A stretch of DNA of 64,000 nt from JAGQOZ01 sp041399205 (lineage in GTDB: Bacteria; Planctomycetota; Planctomycetia; Pirellulales; Pirellulaceae), in assembly GCA_041399205.1 (NCBI GenBank), contig JAWKTK010000003.1:620001-684000 (forward strand). The letters are read 5' to 3'. Both the position numbers and the translations under genes were made by a program. Of the stretch, positions 1 through 8,933 are shown one piece after another. Each line of letters begins with the position of its first letter. The first letter of the stretch is position 1. The notes under the pieces are model-generated. The model was given only the letters and a program-made list of their open reading frames with translations. It did not search any database and had not been told where the DNA came from.

Positions 1-243
1 CCACTTTGAACTGTAAACGAAAAATCTATACTTTGTTTTCGTTTTGCAGACGGCAAATCCCTCGCGTCTTCCCTGCTTTGCCGTCCATTCATTAGTCGTT
101 CTTTATCGATCGAAACTTTCTTCGGTTTCGATGGTTTTCGTTTGCTGTTGTGTTGCGAAGTGTCGGTCTAGCAGCGAACGGGTCGGAGTGCCGAGCAATT
201 CATCGCTGCGGGTTCGAAATGAAGAATCATAGGAGGGTTTTAT
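1..243. other. Upstream region without a gene
   Basis: I see no supported gene. The only notable element is a strong Shine-Dalgarno AGGAGGG at 231-237, six bases before the ATG at 244. Confidence 0.5.
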
Positions 244-1062
244 ATGTTGACCCAATTTCAGCGAATGACGTGGGGATTTTTCTTGGTCAGTGTTTCAACT
301 GGGGCGGTGCAAGCGCAACAAGTCGGGCAAGGTATCCCCGCCACCGCAGGAAGCCGCGACACGTCTGTCACCGCCGCCGGATTGGACACGGCTGATTCTG
401 GCGTGAACAATACTGGCTCGGCAGCGGCCACCGGCGGTGATCCATCTGCCACAACGACAGACATTACTGACACTGTCACCAACGGCGCGGACAGCACTTC
501 AAATCCGTCGGCGTCAGACGACTCCATCGGAACGAACTCGACAGACGCCTCGTCCAGTAGCGACTCTGCAAGTGACAGCGGCGAAGTGACCGATTCGGCG
601 GCCGAAGTCTATGACGTTTCGCTGTACTCTTCGGCGGGGCACTGCTGGTTCTTGCCATTGACGGGCGCTACGGGCGAATTGGATTTTTCGTCGGCGATGG
701 AAGAAGACGGAATGTTGGCCAGCGGCGAAGTAACCGCGCTGCTGGTTTCCGAATCGGATGACGCCACACTGGATACGGCGGGCACATGGTATCGCTTGGA
801 CTTGGATTTTGTATCGGTATGGCTGGTCGTGACCGACTCCCCAACCGATTCGTTGGTGGGATTCGGCTGTTTTTGGGGCGATTCGATCATGGGACGAGCG
901 TGGGTGATGGGCGAAATGGAAGGCCGGTACTACTTGTTCGGCAGCCTGCCTGGTAGCAATGATTCCAGCAATTCGGATTCGTCGAACGCAGACTCGAATT
1001 CGTCCAACTCCGATTCCGGCACTGCTGATTCGATTTTGACATCGGACACTACGGTAAACTAA
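244..1062 (+). CDS. Secreted Ser/Asp-rich hypothetical protein
   Basis: 272 residues. The start is fixed by a textbook Shine-Dalgarno (AGGAGGG, 231-237). The N-terminus reads as a signal peptide (hydrophobic WGFFLVSVSTGAVQA, then QQ). Residues about 40-120 are Thr/Ser/Asp-rich and low complexity. A more ordered middle (about 125-235) contains aromatic strands such as GTWYRLDLDF and FGCFWGDS. The C-terminus is again Ser/Asn/Asp repeats (SSNSDSSNADSNSSNSDS). The family is not recognised. The layout suggests an exported protein with one small beta-rich domain between flexible acidic linkers. It is followed by an inverted-repeat cluster and a convergent gene. Confidence 0.7.
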   Translation: MLTQFQRMTWGFFLVSVSTGAVQAQQVGQGIPATAGSRDTSVTAAGLDTADSGVNNTGSAAATGGDPSATTTDITDTVTNGADSTSNPSASDDSIGTNSTDASSSSDSASDSGEVTDSAAEVYDVSLYSSAGHCWFLPLTGATGELDFSSAMEEDGMLASGEVTALLVSESDDATLDTAGTWYRLDLDFVSVWLVVTDSPTDSLVGFGCFWGDSIMGRAWVMGEMEGRYYLFGSLPGSNDSSNSDSSNADSNSSNSDSGTADSILTSDTTVN

Positions 1063-1114
1063 CGCCGTGGGAATAACTCGCAAGGCCAGACGAAGAAGAT
1101 ATTCGTAGCAAAAG

Positions 1115-1232
1115 GTTCGTAGTCCCGCCTTGTTCGTAGTCCCGCCTTTAGGCGGAATTGCTTATGTTCCCTTTCCGCCTAAAGGCGGGACTACGAACAA
1201 GGCGGGACTACGAACAAGGCGGGACTACGAAC
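1115..1232. repeat. Palindromic intergenic repeat cluster (GTTCGTAGTCCCGCCTT family)
   Basis: The 17-base unit GTTCGTAGTCCCGCCTT starts at 1115 and again at 1132, where it runs into TAGGCGGAA. After a short A/T-rich loop the same sequence returns inverted: TTCCGCCTAAAGGCGGGAC, then two more copies of AAGGCGGGACTACGAAC. Transcribed on either strand this folds into a very long hairpin. It lies between convergent genes, so it could act as a bidirectional terminator. The modular unit suggests a dispersed palindromic element. Confidence 0.85.
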
Positions 1233-1254
1233 GGGTTTTGACGTTGGACGTCAT

Positions 1255-2582
1255 TTAGACTTTCAGAATATCAAAGCCGGAGCGACGTTCTCTTGCAAAC
1301 AGACCGGCTGCTTCTTCGTCGCCAGTGATCTGTTCGTTTTGTGGATCCCATTTGATGGGCCGATTCAGCCGCGCCGCGATGGCGGCCAAATGACAGGTGG
1401 CCATCGCTTGCACGTGTGTGAAGACGTCCGAAACCGGCTGACCACCTTCCCGGATACAGCGGAAGAAATTCGCCTTGTGGCCTTCAAACGGTTTACCTTT
1501 ATACAGCTGAACGACATCTTCGTCCGTATATTTGCCTTCGTCCCAATTCTCTTCGATTGGTTTGCCCGTAATGCGGCCTCGATTGACAAAGATCTTGCCT
1601 TCCGTACCTTCGAACAACACACCGTTATCACTGCTACTGGTGATCACCATTTCAATTCCATTGGCAAACTTGCAATTCACCGCATAGTTGTCCGCCGTAT
1701 TGTAGTGATCGTCTTGAGTGGGATAGCCATGTTCAAACGGAACGGGGTGATGAGCATCGGTGCCGTCAATTTCTACCGGCCCCATGCCCTGTTGGTCTTG
1801 GCCAATAGCCCACGTGGCAATGTCCACGTGATGTGCGCCCCAGTCCGTGAACTTGCCGCCCGAGTATTCATACCACCAACGAAATTGATAGTGGCAACGC
1901 TCTTTGATGTAATCTACTTTGGGCGCTGGCCTAACCACATATCCCAATCCAATTCGGCTGGCGGATCTGATTTCGCGAACGGTCCGCCTACGTCTCCACC
2001 ATCAATTCCAACCGTGATTTTTTGAATTTCGCCCAGCAATCCCTTCTGGACCATGTTTACCGCGCGAAGGAAACGGCCTCGATCACTGCGTTGCTGTGTT
2101 CCTACAAAAAAGATCTTGTCCGCATGTTTCTTGCAGGCATTGCGAATCAGTTGGTTTTCTTCCAGCGTCAGCGTCAGCGGTTTCTGGCAAAACACGTGCT
2201 TGCCGGCTTCCAAGGCTTCAATGGCAATCTTCACGTGCCAATGGTCTGGAGTGACGATACTGACCACATCAATGTCATTTCGATCCAAGACTTTTCGATA
2301 GTCCTTGTACGCATCGGCCTTTCCTTTTCCGATGCGATCACTGTTTTTCGCTCGCTCGGCATGTTTCGAATCGACATCACAAACCGCCACGACGTCGCCA
2401 AATTGCGCGTGGCCCTGGGCATCACCAGTGCCCATACTGCCTACGCCGATGCACCCAATTTGGGGGCGGTCCGTCGCTGCTTGGTTAGTGAAGGCGGTTT
2501 GCCCGGACAGGAAGTAGGGAACGGTTCCCGCAGCAGCTGCGGCCTTCACGAAAGTACGTCTGGTTTGGCGAGCTTCGGCCAT
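1255..2582 (-). CDS. Gfo/Idh/MocA family oxidoreductase, Tat-exported (one frameshift)
   Basis: Predicted NAD(P)-dependent sugar or inositol dehydrogenase of the secreted planctomycete type. The N-terminus has a Tat-like signal (TRRTFVKAAAAAG). A Rossmann motif follows (IGCIGVGSMGTGDAQGH), then GKHVFCQKPLTLTLEEN with the usual catalytic-site Lys. The C-terminal half has the family blocks WWYEYSGGKFTDWGAHHVDIA and NGIEMVITSSSDNG. The reading frame breaks near 1927: the first part ends DWDMWLGQRPK-stop, while the next frame continues APKVDYIKERCHYQFRWW. One lost base in the CAG(G)CGCCC stretch explains this. Start at 2582 has GGAGA upstream. About 440 residues when repaired. Diverges from the SGNH gene. 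Confidence 0.85.
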
Positions 2583-2849
2583 TTTCTGGTCTCCGTAAGA
2601 TTAGGATTCTTGATTTTCAAGGATTGATTGGTATCCGGTTTGCACTGCAGGTCGGATGCAATTACAAACATTGTAGCGACATCCCGACGTAAATAACTGT
2701 TTATCTCGGTTGATCAGGTTTCAAGGCTTGGCAAAGACTTGCCCGCCCCTGAATGTTTGTTGACAGAGATGTCAGCGAGCTTAGGATGATGTGCTGACAA
2801 CAGCCGGCAAAAATAAACAAGAATTAACAAACAGATTAGTGATTTCACC
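2583..2849. other. Divergent intergenic region
   Basis: Lies between the divergently transcribed oxidoreductase and SGNH hydrolase genes, so both promoters should be here. I see no gene and no clear -35/-10 pair. Confidence 0.4.
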
Positions 2850-5583
2850 ATGATGAACTTCAAAGAGCGATTCCGGGGACTGCGAGTAGAGAGCCTTGAG
2901 GACCGAAGCCTTCTGGCGGCGGACATTGGCAATCTGGTTGCCATCGGCGATTCCATCACCGCATCCAGTGCGCCAACATCGGGCGACGTGTGGTATAGCT
3001 ATCGTTATGAACTCTGGAAGGATTTGATCGATAGCGAAGTCGACTTCCAGTTTGTGGGTAGTGATCGAGACGTTGCTGCGGATCTCCACACCAACACTCC
3101 GCTCTGGCCGTCTTACCAAGGTCAGGACTATTATACGTCGGATACTTCGCCCACGGACCAGGCTTTCCATGAAGGTCACCCTGGTTGGACTGCGGGGCAA
3201 GTCGCCAATAGTTTAGACGGTTGGCTGGGCGGCTACACTCCCGACGTAGCATTGATTCATATTGGTACGAACGATGCCATCCAGGACGCTCGGTTTGATA
3301 ACGGGATCTCTGGCGGCGTAGAAATTCCCACGTCGGTAACGATCTCCAATATCGAATCGATGATCCAGTCTCTGCAAAACGATAACGCCAACGTCACCAT
3401 TTTTGTCGCGCAGATCATCCCGGTTGGTTCGTTCCGTATCGGATACCACCAATCAATCAACAGCAATATTGACGCCATCAACGCGGCCATTGAGGCAGAC
3501 GTGGACTCCTGGTCCACCGCCACATCTCAGGTCATCATGGTCGATCACCATACGGGCTTCAATGCAGAAAGTAGCCAGTATCCTATCGACCCCAACGGTT
3601 GGACGTATGACGACATTCATCCCAACGGAGTTGGCGATGCCGAAATTGCAAGTCGCTGGCACACCGCTATCATCGATTGGTTAGGCCAAGATCCAGCAGG
3701 CATCACGCTGACGGAAAATTCCGGCAGTACGAATGTGACCGAAGGGGGCGACTGATTCGTATTCGATCGTTTTGAATTCACAGCCGACTTCGCCCGTGAC
3801 GATCAATCTGTCGACCGGTTCGCAAACTACCGCCAGCCCAGCGACGCTGACGTTCGATTCGACGAATTGGAATACGTCTCAAACGGTCACGGTCACGGCG
3901 GTGAATGATACGGTCGTGGAAGGTGCTCATACCGGAGTGGTTTCGCACAGCGTGACTTCGTCCGATGCGAACTACAACGGCTTTGCTGTGCCCAGCGTGA
4001 CGGCGAATATCACGGACAACGACGTGGCGTCGGGGCCTCGTACGGCGTTATTTATCACCGGTTCGGGTAGCTTGCAGGGCGAAGAGCCCGGTATTGCTGC
4101 TCATCTGGAATCGTTGAACTTTGAAGTGACCACAATGGATGACAACGTGGTGACAAGTTCGTCGGACGACGGCTTTGATTTGATTGTGATTTCGGAAAGT
4201 GTTTCATCGGGCCGAGTTGGTACGAAGTTCAAAGACGCCACTCAGCCGGTGATTCTGTGGGAACATTGGCTGTTTGACGATTTCGGCATGACGGGACCGA
4301 CGCTGGAGACGGACTATGGCGCGACCAACAATCAGACTCAGGTCGACATTGTGAACCCGAGCCATCCGTTGGCAGCGGGACTTTCCGGAGTGACCACCAT
4401 CTACAATTCTGCGTTTTACGTGACGTGGGGAGCTCCCGTTGGTGGAGCGGTGATTGCCACGGTGGTTGGTCAGCCGACACAAGCGGCCGTGTTTGCTTAT
4501 GACACGGGTGAAACGCTCACGGACAATACGATTGCTGCGGGGCCTCGGATTGCCTTCAACGCGTGGAGCACTCTGAACAGCAACGGGTTTGATCTCTTGA
4601 CCGCGGCCGTCGATTGGAGCTTGGGAGGAGGCGGTTCGTCACCCACTCCAGGCATCACACTGACGGAAACTTCCGGCACTACGAATGTGACCGAAGGCGG
4701 AGCGACTGATTCTTATTCCATCGTCTTGAATTCCCAACCAACTTCGCCGGTCACCATCAACCTATCGAATGATTCGCAAACTACCGCCAGCCCAGCGACG
4801 CTGACGTTCGATTCGACGAATTGGAATACGGCTCAAACGGTCACGGTCACGGCGGTGAATGATACGGTCGTGGAAGGTGCTCATACCGGAGTAATTTCGC
4901 ACAGCGTGACTTCGTCCGACGCGAACTACAACGGCTTTGCCGTACCCAACGTTACCGCGAATATCACGGATAATGACGTGGCGTCGAATCTGACAATTAC
5001 CTTTGTCGCCGGTTCAACGACGCTGGAGCCGATTGACGTGACGTTGGTGAATCATTTGCAATCGCTGGGGCATACGGTCAATGTTTTTGACGACAACGTT
5101 GTTACGGCTGCTGCCGCGAATGGTGCTGACTTAGTGTTTATTTCGCAAACGGTTTCATCCGGGCGAGTTGGCAGTTCGTTCACGTCGGTGGGCGTGCCGG
5201 TGATATCGGCCGAACCGTGGCTGTTTGACGATTTGAATATGACGTTGGCCAAAAACAATGCCAGCTACGGTACTCAGGCCAGCATCACTACGCTGGATAT
5301 CGTCAATGCCACGCATCCGATTGCGGCGGGGCTCAGTGGAACCGTTCAAGTGTACGATGCGCCCAGTTATGGAGCTTGGGGCGTGCCGGTCGGTGGCACG
5401 ATCATCGCCACGTTGACGGGCGATCCTTCGCGAGCGACCATTTTTGCGTTCGACACCAACGAATCCATGGCCAACGGCCAGACGGCGGCAGCCAGACGAG
5501 TCGGCATTTCCATTTGGGACACTCCGACGGCCGACATTTTGAATATCTTCACGGCGACCGTCGATTGGGCGGTGGGCGGATAA
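2850..5583 (+). CDS. Secreted SGNH/GDSL esterase with duplicated Calx-beta and GATase-like modules (one frameshift)
   Basis: The N-terminus carries the planctomycete export motif (RGLRVESLEDRSLLAAD), followed at once by the SGNH catalytic domain: block I GDSITASS with the Ser nucleophile, block III HIGTNDA, block V DDIHPNGVGD with the Asp-His pair. Downstream come two tandem modules, each a Calx-beta-like domain (TLTFDSTNWNT, TVTAVNDTVVEGAHTG) plus an alpha/beta domain resembling class I glutamine amidotransferase or ThuA folds (DLIVISESVSSGRVG, WLFDD). The frame breaks around 3741-3750. The first copy has GAAGGGGGCGAC where the second (from 4693) has GAAGGCGGAGCGAC, two bases longer, so a two-base loss in a G run is likely. 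Substrate is probably an acyl ester on a polysaccharide. Repaired length about 910 residues. Confidence 0.8.
3781..4986 (+). repeat. Internal tandem duplication of a ~940-bp module
   Basis: The Calx-beta coding segment at about 3781-4030 recurs nearly base for base at about 4736-4985, for example the shared stretches ACGCTGACGTTCGATTCGAC and GCTCATACCGGAGT. The intervening GATase-like segment and the segment after the second copy are also similar in protein sequence but more diverged in DNA. This suggests recent duplication or conversion limited to the Calx-beta part. Confidence 0.85.
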
Positions 5584-5588
5584 GTCGC

Positions 5589-6872
5589 TTATTGGAATCG
5601 AAGTAACGCGTAGTTCTTTTTGCCAGATCGAAGCACCATGGTCGTTTCGCTGGCCAAGTCCTGCGAATTCAACGTTCGCTGAATATCTGCTTCTCGGCGG
5701 TTGTTGACATACACACCGCCTTGTTGGATCGATCGTCTGGCTTCGCCTTTGCTTTTGGAAAGTCCCGCCGCGACCAACGCGTCGATCAGTGACAGGCCTT
5801 CGCCGAGCGAAGATTTGGCCAATTGACTACTCGGCACATCCGCAAAGATAGAAGACAATTGCGAATCATTCAGATCGGCAATTTCCGCTCCAAAGAAGAT
5901 TTCGGTCGCTCGTTGCGCCACAGACAAGCCGGCGTCGCCGTGCACCAACCGAGTCAACTCTTCGGCCAATCGCTGTTGGCTGGCGCGTTGTTCGGGAGCT
6001 GTTTGGCGAGCTTGATCTAAGCCTTCGATTTCGTCTTGGGAAAGGTCGGTCAGGAAACGCAAGCACTTTCCGGCGTCGGCATCATCGGTGCGAATCCAGT
6101 ATTGGTAGAACTGATAGGGGCTGGTGCGATCGGCGTCCAACCACACGGTGCCCGATTCTGTCTTGCCCATCTTGCTGCCATCACTCTTGGTCAGCAGCGG
6201 ACAGGTGATGCCGTAAAGCTGAGTCGAATGCATGCGTCGCCCCAGATCGATGCCGGCGGTAATGTTGCCCCATTGGTCGCTGCCGCCGACTTGTAGCTGA
6301 CAGTTGTATTCGCGATAGAGGTGAACAAAGTCATACGCTTGCAACAACATGTAGCTGAATTCGGTATAGCTGAGCCCGCTGTCGGTTCGCTCCAAACGAC
6401 CTTTGACAGAGTCTTTGGCCATCATCACGTTGACCGGAAAGTTCTTACCGATGTCTCGCAGGAAGCGAAGGTAGCTAAAGTCCTTCATCCAATCAAAGTT
6501 ATTCACCAAGATGGCCGAATGTTCTGCGGCGTCAAAATCCAGAACTGCTGCATCTGTTTGCGAATGCCATCGACGTTGGCCTGCAACGCTTCCTCTGACA
6601 GCAGATTGCGTTCTTGACTTTTCCACTGGGGTCACCAATCATGCCAGTGGCACCGCCGACTAACGCAATGGGCCGATGTCCGGCTTTTGGAACCGCCGCA
6701 GATAAAGCAGCGGCATCAGGCTCCCAACGTGCAAACTATCTGCTGTGGGGTCAAACCCGGCATACACCGTTCTCGGTTCAGCGTTCAGCCAGGCAGCCAA
6801 GTTTTGATCGTCGGTGGTTTGATGGATCAAGCCACGCCATTGTAATTCGTGAAAAATGTCCGATTTCATCAT
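5589..6872 (-). CDS. tyrS: Tyrosyl-tRNA synthetase (three single-base frameshifts)
   Basis: Charges tRNA-Tyr. N-terminal class I signature is ADSLHVGSLMPLL (HIGH box as HVGS); the second signature is SDGSKMGKTESG (KMSKS box as KMGKT). Tyrosine-pocket sequences YMLLQAYDF and QVGGSDQWGN are present. The C-terminus is an S4 RNA-binding domain (DALVAAGLSKSKGEARRSI). Between about 6690 and 6540 three one-base losses occur: after RRFQK (AAAGCCGGAC), in the A run of GGAAAAGTC (expected GKSQERNLLSEEAL), and at CAGTTCTGGATTTT (expected QQFLDFDAAEHS). Repairing all three restores a continuous, conserved protein of about 428 residues. A presumably essential gene with three frame-preserving indels points to sequencing error. 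Confidence 0.92.
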
Positions 6873-7072
6873 GCTTCTTGTGCTTACGCCGTGCCACTAA
6901 CTCCGGAATTCATTTTGGAACAGATCGTAAGGATAGCGGAATCCCGATTTGCCACAAGGGATTTTGACGTGACGAAACGATAGCGGGAAGTCGTTTCAGC
7001 GATCGATCGGCCCTGCTGGTGCTAGCCGCTGCGTGACGCGACACTTGGCGTGGCCGCCGCCGCGAATTCAAA

Positions 7073-8617
7073 TCAAGATTGAATCGCATCGGGTGGTGGT
7101 GGAACCGCTTCGCCGCGAACCGTGCCGTCGTCCTTATACTGTTGGCGAAGTCGCTGTAGTTCGACTTTCAGTTGGTCGACCGTTTCCGCGTAGTCGGGAT
7201 CGGCATAGCGCGAATGGAGTTCGTGCGGATCTTTTTCCAGATCAAACAGTTCCCATTCGTCCTTGTAGTAATAGTAGATCAATTTGTACCGTTCCGTGCG
7301 CACTCCGTAGTGACGTCGCACGCTGTGCGGCCCGGGAAATTCGTAGTAGTGATAGTAGACAGACTTGCGCCAATCGTCCGGCGTGTCTTGTTCTAAGACT
7401 GGAACCAGGCTGCGACCTTGCATGTCATCAGGGATTTGAACTCCGGCAATATCCAGGAACGTTTCCGCAAAATCCAGGTTCATCACCATATCGGTACTCA
7501 CGCTACCGGGTTTGACCATGCCGGGCCATCGTACCAGCAGCGGCGTGCGAAACGATTCTTCGTACATCCAGCGTTTGTCGTACCAACCGTGTTCGCCCAG
7601 GTACCAACCTTGGTCGGACGTGTAGAAGACAATGGTGTTTTCGGACAGACCAGTTTGGTCCAAATAATCTAAAACTCGACCAACGTTTTCATCCACGGAA
7701 TCAATGCACCGCAGATAATCTTTGGCGTACCGCTGATACTTCCACTGGAGCAATTCTTTGCCTTGCAAATTGGCATCACGAAACGCCTGATTCTTGGGGC
7801 CGTACGCGGCATTCCAAGCCGCCAACTGCTGTTCGGTAAAGTTTTTGGGCGAAGTTAGCTTCAGGTCATTCGGCGTCAGATGCTCTTTCACCGTCATCGC
7901 TTGGGACGCCGCCGGGGAAGCTCGATTCGCATAATCATCGTACAGCGTTTCTGGTTCTGGAATGATGACATCATTGTATTTGTTCAAGTACTTGGGACCG
8001 GGTTGCCAATTTCGATGCGGTGCTTTGTGCTGATAGACCAAGAAGAACGGTTGGTCCTGCTTGCGTTCTTCTTTCAGCCACGCCAGTGCCAAGTCCGTAA
8101 TGATGTCAGTGGTATAGCCAGTGTGTTTGACAATCTTGGATTCTTCTCCGTGATGGCCTGTCTTCATGGCTGGGTTATAGTACGGCCCCTGACCTTGCAG
8201 CACATGCCAATAATCAAAGCCGGTAGGATCCGAACCCAAATGCCATTTGCCGACCACGGCCGTTTGATATCCGGACGAACGGAGCATCTTGGCCACGGTT
8301 GGCTGGGAACCATCGAATTTCACGCCATTACGATGAAAACCGTTCAGGTGATTGTATTTGCCCGTTAGGATGACTGCTCGTGACGGTCCGCAAATGGAAT
8401 TTGTGACAAAACAACGATCGAATCGCATGCCCTGCTGAGCGATGCGGTCGATATTGGGCGTCTGGTTGACTTGGCTGCCGTACGCACTGATCGCTTGGTA
8501 ACCGTGGTCGTCGGACATGATAAACAGAATATTGGGACGATCATCGGCCTGCGCCCCAACGACGGTTGACGCCACAGCGCCGGCCAGAAGCATCGAATTC
8601 AATATGATGCGAAACAT
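7073..8617 (-). CDS. Secreted sulfatase (type I, formylglycine-dependent)
   Basis: Hydrolyses sulfate esters, probably on polysaccharides. Signal peptide: MFRIILNSMLLAGAVASTVVGAQA. The metal-binding motif NILFIMSDDHG follows at once. The sulfatase signature SICGPSRAVILTGKY contains the Cys converted to formylglycine (C-x-P-S-R). Later family blocks include VGKWHLGS, FFLVYQHKAPHRNWQP and FYTSDQGWYLGEHGWYDKRWMYEES. The C-terminal DUF4976-like end includes YGVRTERYKLIYYY. Start at 8617 was chosen because AAGGAGACCTACATG gives a clear ribosome site and the signal peptide begins there. 514 residues, intact. Secreted sulfatases are numerous in planctomycetes and need a formylglycine-generating enzyme, not seen here. 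Confidence 0.93.
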   Translation of the reverse strand: MFRIILNSMLLAGAVASTVVGAQADDRPNILFIMSDDHGYQAISAYGSQVNQTPNIDRIAQQGMRFDRCFVTNSICGPSRAVILTGKYNHLNGFHRNGVKFDGSQPTVAKMLRSSGYQTAVVGKWHLGSDPTGFDYWHVLQGQGPYYNPAMKTGHHGEESKIVKHTGYTTDIITDLALAWLKEERKQDQPFFLVYQHKAPHRNWQPGPKYLNKYNDVIIPEPETLYDDYANRASPAASQAMTVKEHLTPNDLKLTSPKNFTEQQLAAWNAAYGPKNQAFRDANLQGKELLQWKYQRYAKDYLRCIDSVDENVGRVLDYLDQTGLSENTIVFYTSDQGWYLGEHGWYDKRWMYEESFRTPLLVRWPGMVKPGSVSTDMVMNLDFAETFLDIAGVQIPDDMQGRSLVPVLEQDTPDDWRKSVYYHYYEFPGPHSVRRHYGVRTERYKLIYYYYKDEWELFDLEKDPHELHSRYADPDYAETVDQLKVELQRLRQQYKDDGTVRGEAVPPPPDAIQS

Positions 8618-8933
8618 GTAGGTCTCCTTGAATCCACAAACACCACGCACGGAATGGTGCTTTCGAAACATCGTTCGCTTTGTACAACCTAGCCCCAATC
8701 TAAAGCAGCTACTGGCCCTTGCCAAGTGTTGAACCCGAAGCCTTTCGTCGCGAAGCAACGAGCTCGACATCCAAAGCGACATCCAAAGGGCCAACCGGTT
8801 GCGCCGCAGATGTCGCCGCAATTGTGGCGGGCACTTTCGCACCGGCACATTCGCACCGGCACATTCGCAACCCTATTGCAATCGGCGCGTAAAAATTTCG
8901 CCGTAACGGCTGCAATTCGCGAGTGGAGCAGGA
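8618..8933. other. Intergenic region with short direct repeats
   Basis: No gene supported. It contains tandem copies of a 13-base unit around TTCGCACCGGCAC (about 8838-8866) and a short CATCCAAAG repeat near 8770-8790. The sulfatase promoter must lie at its left side. Confidence 0.5.
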
